DNA of 64,000 bases from Actinacidiphila cocklensis. GTDB taxonomy: Bacteria > Actinomycetota > Actinomycetes > Streptomycetales > Streptomycetaceae. Made by a program: the position numbers and the translations under genes. The notes under the pieces were generated by a model. The model had not been told where the DNA came from. It saw only the letters and a list, made by a program, of their open reading frames with translations, and made no database searches. Every line of letters starts with the position of its first letter. Position 1 is the stretch's first letter. Below are positions 8,700 to 16,425 of the stretch, piece by piece. Where the stretch lies: positions 9,096 to 73,095 of the forward strand of contig NZ_CAJSLV010000058.1 in assembly GCF_907177275.1 (NCBI RefSeq). The letters are read 5' to 3'.

Positions 8700-9045
8700 G
8701 TGCCAACCCCTCCTCGAACGCGGTATTTTCCCGCGCGGGTCCATGAACTCCGTTCACCGCCGTACCGTATGCGCGCCGTCCATCGGATGCGTGTGCCCCT
8801 GGCCGGAACGGATAGCGAACCGATGGCGAACGGGCCGGAATGCGGGAAGAGTTGTACCCTACCGGCACGGCGGCCGGGCTCCGTGTCATTGCACCAGCCA
8901 CCGGACTGTGAAGAAGAATTACCCCGCGAAAGTCCGGAACCGGCCTCCTGGTTCCGACGTCGTTGACACACTGGTGGCCACCGACGAGGAGGTCACGGAA
9001 AGCCGGCACACCGGCATGTCGCCAAACAGAACCTGGTGGTGAGCT
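8700..9045. other. Divergent promoter region before the WXG100 pair
   Basis: This 346-bp region separates the ChW-like gene from the WXG100 pair. It is slightly richer in A+T than the flanking genes. A TTGACA lies at 8963-8968, in the right orientation for the WXG100 genes, but no good -10 is found 17-18 bp downstream. No gene is visible. Confidence 0.4.
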
Positions 9046-9480
9046 ATGACACTCCCGCTCCAGCCCACGCTGATCGAACCTCTGCCGACCTTCTACAAAA
9101 GCGTCAAACCGGACTCCACGGGCGGCGGTTCCACGACCGTCGGGGGCGTCCACTACACGGTCACCCCGGAGTACCTGGCCCAGGCGCGCACGGACACGAT
9201 CAACACCGCTCAGCGCATCGAGCAACAGCTGGCACAGCTGAAGTCCTACGTGCAGCAGCTGGAGAGCGCCTGGGGCGGTGTGGCCCGGGAGACGTTCCTC
9301 GTCCTGATGCAGGACTACGACATCTACTCGCGGATGCTGCACGACGCCCTGACGGACATCGCCTCCGGCCTCCAGGGCACGTACGTCAACTACACCCAGT
9401 CCGAGGCGCAGAACATCAACAACCTCCGCGCCCTGGGCGAGGACCTTCCCGCACCGCCCAGCGGCACGAACTTCGACTAG
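9046..9480 (+). CDS. WXG100-family protein (ESX secreted, EsxA/B-like), 144 aa
   Basis: Two amphipathic helices (about residues 45-75 and 80-125) flank a WGG turn, which fits the WxG hallmark of WXG100 proteins. Beyond helix 2, YTQSE fits the YxxxD/E type VII export motif. There is an N-terminal extension of about 40 residues before the helical hairpin and a short disordered tail. The start at 9046 follows a GGTGGTGAG site. The stop is 12 nt from the next WXG100-like start with a ribosome site between, so the two are an operon and probably form an EsxA-EsxB-like heterodimer exported by the EccC/EccD machinery. Confidence 0.85.
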   Translation: MTLPLQPTLIEPLPTFYKSVKPDSTGGGSTTVGGVHYTVTPEYLAQARTDTINTAQRIEQQLAQLKSYVQQLESAWGGVARETFLVLMQDYDIYSRMLHDALTDIASGLQGTYVNYTQSEAQNINNLRALGEDLPAPPSGTNFD

Positions 9481-9491
9481 AGGAGCTCAGG

Positions 9492-9815
9492 ATGGCAGAC
9501 CCGTCCTCCATCGCCGGTGCCCGGATCAGGGTCGACGACACCCTGAGTGTGGCCGGCGCCACCATCCACGGCATGGCCGCGACCATCGCCGAGGAGCTGG
9601 CCACCCTCAAGGGCCGCCTCGCCCCGCTCCAGGAGGAGTGGCTCCAGAGCACCGCCGCCACGTACTACCAGGACATGATGAACGAGTGGGACCTCGCCGC
9701 GAACGGGCTGTTCGGCCCGGACGGCGTCCTGGGCCGCATCGCCCACGCGATGGACGTCAACTGGGGCAACTACTCCGACGCCGAGTGGTCCAACGTCAGC
9801 ACCTGGCAGCGCTGA
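9492..9815 (+). CDS. WXG100-family protein, partner of the preceding gene, 107 aa
   Basis: The ATG at 9492 is preceded by AGGAGCTCAGG. The protein is a helical hairpin of typical WXG100 size. The turn reads EEWLQST, so Trp is kept but Gly is replaced, a common degeneration in one partner of WXG100 pairs. YSDAE near the C-terminus fits YxxxD/E. It lies 12 nt after the first WXG100 gene and is inferred to be its dimer partner. It is followed immediately by transposase debris, so the secretion locus was probably cut or invaded at this point. Confidence 0.85.
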   Translation: MADPSSIAGARIRVDDTLSVAGATIHGMAATIAEELATLKGRLAPLQEEWLQSTAATYYQDMMNEWDLAANGLFGPDGVLGRIAHAMDVNWGNYSDAEWSNVSTWQR

Positions 9816-9816
9816 C

Positions 9817-9960
9817 GAGCCTGCTCACCGGCGGAGACCGCACCGACGTCACGCAGCTCCTGCCGCTGCCCGACGCGGTCCCGCCGGGTGCGCGGCCGGT
9901 CGCATCCCGGTAGCCCGGGCCTGGGCACGTACCGCTGGGTCGTGGAAGGAGCGGTCGCGC
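9817..9960 (+). pseudogene. IS5-family transposase fossil (two short blocks)
   Basis: Right after the WXG100 stop, one frame reads LLTGGDRTDVTQLLPLPDAV and another, 70 bp later, reads GLGTYRWVVEGAVA. Both resemble conserved blocks of IS5-group DDE transposases: the TGGNRNDVTQLLPLLDAIPP block and the C-terminal GLGTYRWVVERTFAW block. The middle is deleted and the frames differ, so this is a non-functional remnant. It marks the boundary of the secretion locus. Confidence 0.6.
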
Positions 9961-9964
9961 GGCC

Positions 9965-10708
9965 TCACATCCGGGATCTCAGCACGTCGACCTCGCAGCC
10001 CGGCGCGGTCGGGTCGAAGCCGTGCTCAGCCAGCCAGCGGATGACCAGCAGGCTTCGCAACGACCACCACCCGCGGATCACGTCGAGGTCGACGTCGGTG
10101 CCGTAGCCGGCGACGACGTCGGCGAGGTGCTCCTCGTGCCCGAGCGTCAAGGTGGCGAGGTCGAACAGGGCATCGCCCTGGCCCGCCTCGGACCAGTCGA
10201 TAATGCCCGTGACCTCGTCGCCGTCGACGAACACGTGAGTGATCTGCAGGTCGCCGTGCGCGAACACCGGAGTCCACGGCCGGAGCGCGGCCTCGGCGAC
10301 CTGGCGGTTGCGGGTGACCAGGTCGGCGGGCAGGACGCCGTTCGCCACGAGCCGCTCGCACTCGCCGTCGAGATCCGCCGCCAACTCGTCGAGGCCCCTT
10401 CCCCGGCCGGGCCAGGGCGGCAACGGCGCGTCGTGCATGGTCCGGACGGCGGCACCCGCCGCCGCCCACGCCGCCGGCGACGCGGTCGACGGCTCGCCGA
10501 GGCGGCCGAGCGCCGTCCCCGGGACCGCGGCGATCGCGAGCACGGGCGGCTTGCGCCACAGGACCTCCGGGGTCGGGACCGGCACCAGGGCCATCGCCTC
10601 GACCTCGACGTCGATGCGCGCCTGATCGGGGTCCACCTTCAGGAACACGTCGCCGACGCGCAGGGTCGCGCGCTCGGAATGGGCGACGACGACCTCGACC
10701 TCATCCAT
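9965..10708 (-). CDS. APH-family phosphotransferase (aminoglycoside/macrolide kinase-like)
   Basis: The protein is 247 residues from ATG 10708. The catalytic loop reads VFAHGDLQITHVFV and the metal-binding segment reads GIIDWSEAGQGDALFDLA, both diagnostic of the APH/choline-kinase fold. The loop residue that is Asn in most APH enzymes (HGDxxxxN) is His here, which occurs in some actinobacterial members. It would transfer phosphate from ATP to a small hydroxylated substrate. The substrate cannot be told from sequence, and resistance is only one possibility. It is isolated between an IS5 and a Tn3 fossil, suggesting acquisition or stranding by mobile elements. Confidence 0.8.
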   Translation of the reverse strand: MDEVEVVVAHSERATLRVGDVFLKVDPDQARIDVEVEAMALVPVPTPEVLWRKPPVLAIAAVPGTALGRLGEPSTASPAAWAAAGAAVRTMHDAPLPPWPGRGRGLDELAADLDGECERLVANGVLPADLVTRNRQVAEAALRPWTPVFAHGDLQITHVFVDGDEVTGIIDWSEAGQGDALFDLATLTLGHEEHLADVVAGYGTDVDLDVIRGWWSLRSLLVIRWLAEHGFDPTAPGCEVDVLRSRM

Positions 10709-10800
10709 GGCGACCAGGATGCCGGGGATGACGGTCGACGTCGCCGGGTTTACCGCGTGCGAGTGCGCTGCCGGCCACGCCCCGGGTGTCGGGCGGCCGT

Positions 10801-11230
10801 ATCGGCCCCGGTCCTCACCCGCAACGAGATCAACCTGAAGCGGATCGCCACGCACTGGCCGGACATACTCCCGGTGGCCGGATCGCTCATCACGAACCAG
10901 GTCCGGGCCTACGACCTGCTGCGGATGTTCGGCCGCGAGGGCCGCCCCACCCCGCTGGCGGGGCCGCGTTCGCCGAGGACGGGCGGATCGACAAGACCAT
11001 GCACCTGCTCGCCCCGGTCGACGACACCTACCGCCGACTGATGAACCGGCAGCTGACCGTGCAGGAGTCCGTCGCCGCCTGGCCCTGCGATCTGCACGGC
11101 GGCCGGGGCGCTCAAGGACCGGCACATCACCTTCCTGGGCCGTTATCTGTTCAACATCCAGGACAGCGGCCCCGACCGCGGCCTACGCCCTTTCCGCGAT
11201 TCCGAGACCATCGAGGGCGACGAGGAGTGA
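10801..11230 (+). pseudogene. Tn3-family transposase (TnpA) C-terminal remnant
   Basis: One frame reads INLKRIATHWPDILPVAGSL followed by TNQVRAYDLLRMFGREGRPT. A second frame continues with AFAEDGRIDKTMHLLAPVDD and YRRLMNRQLTVQES, and a third ends with HITFLGRYLFN and a stop at 11228-11230. These are consecutive C-terminal blocks of Tn3-family TnpA, broken by at least two frameshifts and a small deletion. No Tn3 terminal repeats were recognised. It is a non-functional relic. Confidence 0.75.
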
Positions 11231-11267
11231 CGGCCAACGCACCAGGCTCGTTGTGCGCATCCGCAGC

Positions 11268-11301
11268 GAGAGGGGCATCCACTGGGGGTGGACGCCCTCT
11301 C
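11268..11301 (+). terminator. Hairpin downstream of the Tn3 remnant
   Basis: GAGAGGGGCATCCAC and GTGGACGCCCTCTC form a stem of about 14 bp with one bulge and one mismatch around a TGGGG loop. It begins 38 nt after the TnpA-remnant stop. Actinobacterial terminators often lack a U-tract, so it may be the old terminator of the transposase gene. Confidence 0.45.
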
Positions 11302-11454
11302 GAAACCGCGGCGTGACCGGCCCTGCCGGACCTGTGCGGTCACAGCACTAGCGGGTCTCGCTGGGAACCCGGGCGAGCAGGGCGCGGGTCTCTGCGACGA
11401 CTCGGTCGCTGAACTCGGGGTCACGCACCTGGGCGGAGCCGAGCATGGACTTGC

Positions 11455-11791
11455 CGTTCACCCACCCTCCCCGGGTGGTGCCGGAACTGGTCGCCACCGA
11501 CCCGTCACAGGTCTTCTCCTGGGACATCACCAAGGTCGCAATGCCCAGTTCAAGACCACGAAGTACATGGCGGACTTCCCGGAAAGGTTCGACTCGCTGG
11601 CCCATGCCCGCGAGTGGTTCGAGGCGTTCGTCGCCTACTACAACCACGAGCACCGTCACTCCGGCATCGCCTGGCACACCCCCGCCAGCATCCATTTCGG
11701 CACCGCCGACGAGGTCCGCGACCAGCGGGCCGCCACCCTCGCTCAGGCATACGCACACCACCCCGTGCCCGAGCGCCCATCGGGCCACTGA
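11455..11791 (+). pseudogene. IS3-type (rve) transposase remnant
   Basis: One frame gives LVATDPSQVFSWDITKV, the start of an rve integrase core. After a frame change and internal deletion it continues with KYMADFPERFDSLAHAREWF, AYYNHEHRHSGIAWHTPASI and FGTADEVRDQRAATLAQAYA, the conserved end of IS3-type OrfB. The catalytic core between these blocks is missing. Just upstream, on the other strand, 11348-11440 reads as a plausible C-terminus (VRDPEFSDRVVAETRALLAR) that I could not assign. Confidence 0.7.
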
Positions 11792-11822
11792 CATGCACGG
11801 ATGAGATTATCGGCACCCGCAG
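11782..11822 (+). repeat. Dispersed ~37-bp repeat, copy A
   Basis: GGGCCACTGACATGCACGGA followed by TGAGATTATCGGCACCCGCAG is one of four copies of a short sequence in this window. The others are at 13612, 44404 (inverted) and 44570. Core consensus: CACTGAC-n-GGATGA-n-TATCGGCACCCGCAG. It starts within a few bases of the end of the IS3 remnant. Confidence 0.6.
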
Positions 11823-11866
11823 GCGCCGACCGGGTCGAGCGCGCGCTGGACGTCACGGCGCAGGGC

Positions 11867-12430
11867 TCAGGTGCCGTTGGGGCCAAAGCCTGCGACGGCG
11901 AGCCGGAAGGCGCGGTCCGCCTGCATCGCCGGGTCGGTGTAATTCTCCGTGGCGAGGGCGATTCCGACGATCAGTGTGAGCAGATCGTCGATGGTGATAT
12001 CCGCCCGGACAACCTGGTCGTCAATGGCCCTGCGGAGCAGCAAGGCGCCGGCCGCACCGATGACTGCCGCACAGGAGTCCTCGGTGGCCTCGTCCTGCAG
12101 GGGTTGGTAGGAGAGGGCGTCTGCCAGACCACGTGCGGCGAGCGAGTAGGCGAGCAGTTCACGCAGCCATTCCACCAACGCGAAGCGGCTGTCGTGGTCG
12201 CCACAGAGTGCATGAGCGCGATCGCACAGGCCATGGACGCGCTGTTTGAAGACGGCTTCGAGCAGGGCTTTGCGGGTGGGGAAGTGCCGCCGCACGGTGG
12301 CTGATCCGACGCCTGCGATGCGGGCGATCTGCTCCAGGGATGCCTGGGCTCCTCGGGTCGCCACCTCGGCCTCGGCTACGGCGAGGATGTGCGTGTAGTT
12401 GCGGCGGGCGTCCGAGCGCTGACCGGTCAT
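11867..12430 (-). CDS. TetR-family transcriptional regulator
   Basis: The start at ATG 12430 has GGGAG just upstream. Residues 10-55 form a TetR helix-turn-helix (SLEQIARIAGVGSATVRRHF, then PTRKALLEAVF). The remainder is an all-helical ligand-binding domain of normal length (187 residues in total). It is divergent from a NmrA-like NAD(P)-binding protein with 103 bp between, and a strong palindrome lies in that gap. By the usual logic of such pairs it represses the neighbour and itself, with release by a small ligand (inference). Confidence 0.88.
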   Translation of the reverse strand: MTGQRSDARRNYTHILAVAEAEVATRGAQASLEQIARIAGVGSATVRRHFPTRKALLEAVFKQRVHGLCDRAHALCGDHDSRFALVEWLRELLAYSLAARGLADALSYQPLQDEATEDSCAAVIGAAGALLLRRAIDDQVVRADITIDDLLTLIVGIALATENYTDPAMQADRAFRLAVAGFGPNGT

Positions 12431-12480
12431 GATCTCCCCCGTTGATAAGTGGCGGCCCCCGCCGTATCGTAGCGCCCACG

Positions 12481-12501
12481 AAACGGCGGGCCACGCCGTT
12501 T
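12481..12501. promoter_or_regulatory. Palindromic operator candidate between tetR and nmrA-like genes
   Basis: AAACGGCG-GGCCA-CGCCGTTT is a perfect 8-bp inverted repeat centred 37 nt before the NmrA-like start and 60 nt before the TetR start. The symmetry continues imperfectly outward (CACG...TGTG). Size, spacing and position fit a TetR dimer operator. Confidence 0.6.
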
Positions 12502-12533
12502 GTGCTGTGCGTGACTGTTGAGGGGATGCACTC

Positions 12534-13457
12534 ATGACCACCGCCTCAGAACCGGTTCTCGTCGCCGGTGCCACTGGCCGCCAAGGCGGCGCAGCCGCCC
12601 GCGCCCTGCTCGCACAGGGAACACCGGTGCGCGCCCTGGTGCGCGATCCGAGTACGCCGCGCGCACAGGTCATCGAAGAACTCGGCGCCGGCCTGTTCGT
12701 GGGGGACCTCACCGAACCCGCGACCCTTGCGGCGGCCATGGACGGCGTGCGGGCCGTCTTCTCCGTGCAGATGCCCGCGTACACCGAGCAGGGGTTCGAC
12801 TTCACCGGCGAGGTCAGCCAGGCGGACAACCTCATGACCGCTGCGCGAGCCGCCGGCGTGGAGCAGTTCATCCAGTCCTCCACTAGCGGCGTGGGACAGC
12901 ACGTCGAGGCTCCGGGCTGGGCCGAAGGGCAGTGGGCAGTGATGGAAGCCCCGCTCGGTGCAAAGGCTGCGATCCAGGACCGGCTGCGCGAATTCGACTT
13001 TCCGTACTGGACGTTGCTGAAGCCGTCGTTCTTCATGGAGAACTTCGAGCCGTCCATGCGGTTCTACTTCCCCCGCGGCGTCGAAGGGGGTCTGGTCACC
13101 GTCGTCAAACCGAACACGCACCTGCCGCTCGTAGCAGCCAAGGACGTGGGCCGCGCCGCAGCAGCCGCCCTGTCCGCCCCCGCTGAGTTCCACCGAGTGG
13201 AACTGGAACTCACCAGCGATTACCTGACCATGACCGAAATCGCCGAGGTCCTCTCCCGCGCCCTGGGTGTCCCGCTGACGGCCCCGGACATGACCGAGGA
13301 ACAGGCCCGCGCCGCCGGCATGGGAGACATGGGTGCCACGCACGAGTTCATGGAGGTGGTCGGCCAGCCGGCCCGACCGCAGTTCGCTCGTGCGCTGGGC
13401 CTCGACCTGACCAGCTTCGAGGAGTGGGCGCACGAACACCTGCGGACTGCCGCCTGA
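12534..13457 (+). CDS. NmrA/SDR-type NAD(P)-binding protein
   Basis: The ATG at 12534 is preceded by GAGGGG. An N-terminal Rossmann motif, LVAGATGRQGGAAARALL, matches the GxxGxxG dinucleotide site of NmrA-like/atypical SDR proteins, and RDPS after the second strand suggests an NADP preference. SSTSGVG and WTLLKPSFFMENF are typical of the family; no classical YxxxK catalytic pair is obvious. At 307 residues it has normal length. Relatives act as redox sensors or reductases (NmrA, QOR2-type, isoflavone-reductase-like). It is divergently paired with a TetR gene, suggesting an inducible detoxification or redox function. Confidence 0.82.
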   Translation: MTTASEPVLVAGATGRQGGAAARALLAQGTPVRALVRDPSTPRAQVIEELGAGLFVGDLTEPATLAAAMDGVRAVFSVQMPAYTEQGFDFTGEVSQADNLMTAARAAGVEQFIQSSTSGVGQHVEAPGWAEGQWAVMEAPLGAKAAIQDRLREFDFPYWTLLKPSFFMENFEPSMRFYFPRGVEGGLVTVVKPNTHLPLVAAKDVGRAAAAALSAPAEFHRVELELTSDYLTMTEIAEVLSRALGVPLTAPDMTEEQARAAGMGDMGATHEFMEVVGQPARPQFARALGLDLTSFEEWAHEHLRTAA

Positions 13458-13871
13458 GCCGGCGTTCCCGGCCGAAAGGGACGTGCACGGGCAGCCCCCG
13501 CACCGGCCCCCGCGTCCGCACGACGTCAGGGTCCGGCCGGACCAGATCGCCCATCTGGACGTACGCCGACGAGCGCGGCTCGGCAGCACCCTCCATGAGC
13601 ACCAACATGCGCCCTGACCACCATGAATGAGGTATTCGGCACCCGCAGCCGGACGGCCCTACCGCATGCGCGGGACGCGGGCCGGCCGGTGAAGACGGCA
13701 TGTCCCACGGTCCGTTCGGCGCCGGACCGGCCGGTCCGGTGTCCCCCGAAGGAGCTATCTGATCTGTCAACCCTGGGGTGCAGCGCTCCACCCACGGTCT
13801 CTTGTTGACTCACTGCCTGTCAGCACAGCAACCGGCGGTTCGGTCACCGATCCGTAGGAGGGCAACACACC
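13458..13871. other. Intergenic region holding a dispersed repeat copy
   Basis: This 414-bp stretch between the NmrA-like gene and the secreted hydrolase has no convincing gene. It contains repeat copy B (13612-13648). A TTGACT about 65 nt before the hydrolase start could be a -35, but no good -10 accompanies it. Confidence 0.4.
13612..13648 (+). repeat. Dispersed ~37-bp repeat, copy B
   Basis: CCCTGACCACCATGAATGAG followed by GTATTCGGCACCCGCAG matches copies A and D, most strongly in TCGGCACCCGCAG. It is the most divergent copy in its 5' half. It is not next to a recognisable insertion sequence. Confidence 0.55.
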
Positions 13872-15485
13872 GTGGGAAGCAGACGCAGTTACGTCACGTC
13901 AGGTTCGCCGCGGGGGCACCGGTTTGCCGCGGCCCTGGTGGTGTCGGCAATGGCCGGAACCGGGCTCGGCGCATGCGGCGGGAACGCCAAGGACACGCTC
14001 CGGTCCCCGGCCACCGCGCAGACCGCGGCCGCCACGCCGACCCCGGACAGCGCCGCGATCACCTGGGGCAAGTGCCCCACGCCGGCCGAGGGGGAGAACC
14101 GCAACCCTGCCATGACCTGCGGGACGCTGAAGGTCCCGCTGAACTACAACGACCCCGACGGCAAGACAATCGACGTGGCGGTGTCCCGGCTGGCCACCTC
14201 CAACCCCGGGAAGCGACACGGCAACTTGCTGCTGAACCCCGGCGGACCGGCCCTGGGCGGTCTCGATATGCCCACGACCATGGCGTCCGCTCTGCCGAAG
14301 TCCGTACTGGACAGCTACGACCTGATCGGCTTCGACCCGCGCGGCGTCGAGCACAGCACGCCACAAAGCTGCGGCCTGAGCGACCCCAGCGTGGCCGGAC
14401 TCTTTCCGTATCCCGCCGCGGACGGCTCGATCACCAAGAACGCCACCCTCGCCAAGGCCGACGCCGAGAAGTGCGCCGACACGGCAGGGGACGACCTGCG
14501 GTACTTCACCACCGCCAACACCGCTCGCGACATGGATCGTATCCGCAAGGCACTCGGCGAGCAGAAGATCTCCTACTGGGGCCAGTCCTACGGCACCTAC
14601 CTCGGCGCCGTCTACAGGTCGCTGTTCCCAAGCCGAACCGATCGGATGATCCTGGAAGGCAACGTCGACCCCACCAAGGTGTGGGAGGACGAGGTGGCGG
14701 ACACCTGGGGCAAGGGCATGGCCGACCGGTTCCCCAATGCGGCCGCCGTCGCCGCGGCTCAAAACAGCACCCTCAAGCTGGGTAGCAGCGTGAAGCAGGT
14801 GACCCAGGCCTACCTCACCCTGGCCGACCGGCTCGACCGCAAGCCCGCGGCCCTACCCGGCACGTCGCTGTCCTTGGACGGCGCGCTGCTGCGGAACATC
14901 ACCTACGGCATGCTGCTGCACAACGAGACCATTCCGGCGTTGATCCAGTTCTGGAAGGGCGCCGCCGACCTGACCGGCGGCAGCCTCACGACCGCCGACA
15001 GCGCGGTCCTCAAGCAGGTCTTCGCCAACACCCCGACAACGCCGGGCGTGACCGCGGACAACCAGGCCACCATCTTCCTCGCTCTCACCTGCGGCGACGC
15101 CGAATGGCCGCACGACGTCGCCGGCTACGCCACCCGCACCGCCGCCGACCGCAAGGCCTATCCCCTCACGGCCGGAATGCCCAGCAACATCTGGGTGTGC
15201 GCCTACTGGAAGAAGCCGGCGGAATCACCCGTCACCGTGGCCGACACCGGTTCGCGCAACACCCTCGTCCTCCAGAACCGCCGGGACAACGCTACGCCGT
15301 GGGAGGGCGCCGTCGGGCTGCACAAGGTCCTCGCCAACAGCTCCGTCCTGGTCGGCGTCGACAACGGCGGGCACTACGTCTACAACGAGGGCTCGCCCTG
15401 CGCCGACAAGGCCACCGTGGACTTCCTGACCACCGGCAGGCTGCCGGCCAAGGACGTCTACTGCACCGACGTCAAGAAGAAGTGA
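13872..15485 (+). CDS. Secreted lipoprotein alpha/beta-hydrolase, tripeptidyl aminopeptidase-like
   Basis: The start GTG 13872 follows AGGAGG. The N-terminus has a basic-hydrophobic signal ending in a lipobox (GLGAC), so the enzyme is probably anchored outside the membrane. The fold is alpha/beta-hydrolase: oxyanion NPGGPALGG, nucleophile elbow GQSYGTYLG, acid in VLQNRRDNATP and His in DNGGHYVYN near the C-terminus. This matches the SlpD/SlpE/Tap family of Streptomyces mycelial proteinases (S33, TAP-like C-terminal domain), which release N-terminal tripeptides. At 537 residues it has normal length. No partner gene is adjacent. Confidence 0.85.
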   Translation: MGSRRSYVTSGSPRGHRFAAALVVSAMAGTGLGACGGNAKDTLRSPATAQTAAATPTPDSAAITWGKCPTPAEGENRNPAMTCGTLKVPLNYNDPDGKTIDVAVSRLATSNPGKRHGNLLLNPGGPALGGLDMPTTMASALPKSVLDSYDLIGFDPRGVEHSTPQSCGLSDPSVAGLFPYPAADGSITKNATLAKADAEKCADTAGDDLRYFTTANTARDMDRIRKALGEQKISYWGQSYGTYLGAVYRSLFPSRTDRMILEGNVDPTKVWEDEVADTWGKGMADRFPNAAAVAAAQNSTLKLGSSVKQVTQAYLTLADRLDRKPAALPGTSLSLDGALLRNITYGMLLHNETIPALIQFWKGAADLTGGSLTTADSAVLKQVFANTPTTPGVTADNQATIFLALTCGDAEWPHDVAGYATRTAADRKAYPLTAGMPSNIWVCAYWKKPAESPVTVADTGSRNTLVLQNRRDNATPWEGAVGLHKVLANSSVLVGVDNGGHYVYNEGSPCADKATVDFLTTGRLPAKDVYCTDVKKK

Positions 15486-15842
15486 CCGCATCCCGCGGCC
15501 TCCCACTCCGGAGGACCGCCGTCTGCCGCCCGGTCGCGCGCCGTCACCGCCGCAGCGGCGCGCCGACTCCACGAACTCGGAAAGATACCTGGCGATCTCC
15601 ACCTCGGCCTGCTCCAACTCCCTCTCAGCATCATCTGCTTGCGACAACTTCGAAGGTCACTCTGAAAACGGTAAGCCGCGAGAACGCCACGGACCCACCT
15701 CTTCCGGAGATTGTGACCAACGTCCTCCCTGTGAACCACATGCACGCGAGGACGTCTTATCACCGGATTCCCTTCGAGAAGCGACAGCTGAGCGCGGCGA
15801 CCATGACCGCGCTTCCACGGGCAACAACGGGAATGGATACTC
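15486..15842. other. Intergenic region, nothing firm
   Basis: This 357-bp gap contains a short minus-strand frame starting at 15647 (MSQADDAERELEQAEVEIAR) that looks helical but runs into the preceding gene antisense. It may be a gene fragment. Otherwise I see no repeat, operator or RNA gene. The promoter of the following small secreted protein should lie here. Confidence 0.35.
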
Positions 15843-16211
15843 ATGAAACTGACAGTCAAATCCGCGGTGGTAGCCGCAGCCATCGCCTCCACCGTCGTAC
15901 TGGCAGCTCCGGGAACCGCGTCGGCTGACCCCAAAGACGCCTGTATGGGAGGTAGAATCTGCCTCTTTGACGGCCACAACAACGACGGGGAGATGCTGCA
16001 GCTCGATCCGGTGGACACCCCCAACATCGGTTGGGCGTGGAACGATCGGGCCAGCTCGGTGTGGAACCTCAGCGGCGGTCAAGTCTGCATCTGGACCGAT
16101 GCCGACTACTACGGCTACTACTTCAGCATCCCGGCGGGCGCAAAGCAGGAACTTCTGTTCCTCTACGACAACGCGGTGTCCTCCATCTCGGTCAGTGGCT
16201 GCGGAGGCTGA
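15843..16211 (+). CDS. Small secreted protein, peptidase inhibitor I36-like (beta-gamma crystallin type)
   Basis: The protein has 122 residues with a clear Sec signal peptide (MKLTVKSAVVAAAIASTVVL, cleavage after TASA). The mature part has four cysteines and two crystallin-like halves: RICLFDGHNNDGEMLQL, and later QVCIWTDADYYGYYFSIPAG and YDNAVSSISV. This resembles Streptomyces I36-family proteins (SMI-type metalloproteinase inhibitors). Inhibition of an extracellular protease is inferred from family only. The start has just a weak GGGAA site. Proximity to the secreted peptidase may be coincidental. Confidence 0.75.
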   Translation: MKLTVKSAVVAAAIASTVVLAAPGTASADPKDACMGGRICLFDGHNNDGEMLQLDPVDTPNIGWAWNDRASSVWNLSGGQVCIWTDADYYGYYFSIPAGAKQELLFLYDNAVSSISVSGCGG

Positions 16212-16229
16212 GCCGGCTGGTTGACCGAA

Positions 16230-16267
16230 CCCGCCGTCCACCCGCGCTTCGTGGGAGGACGGGCGGG
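16230..16267 (+). terminator. Hairpin after the I36-like gene
   Basis: CCCGCCGTCC and GGACGGGCGGG pair with one bulge around a ~16-nt loop, 19 nt after the stop of the small secreted protein. It probably terminates that gene and may act on both strands. Confidence 0.45.
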
Positions 16268-16425
16268 CCGGATATAGAGCCTGCCATGGTGTGGGGCACT
16301 CGGGGGGCGGCGGAGGGCGGCTGGTGCCAGTGCGGGCAGTAAGTCCGAACGCCGGCTGGCACTGACAGGCTGCTGCCCCCTTCCCCGGGCACCCGTGTAC
16401 CGGGGAAAGGCTGAGATCGCCGCAA

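Noticed and set aside
8963-8991. TTGACA as promoter of the WXG100 pair
   Set aside because: The hexamer is good, but the -10 position reads GAGGAG at 17-bp spacing, so I do not call a promoter.
15225-15647. A minus-strand 140-codon frame (MSQADDAERELEQAEVEIAR) as a gene
   Set aside because: Only the first ~28 codons look natural. The rest is antisense to the hydrolase gene, so at most it is a fragment.
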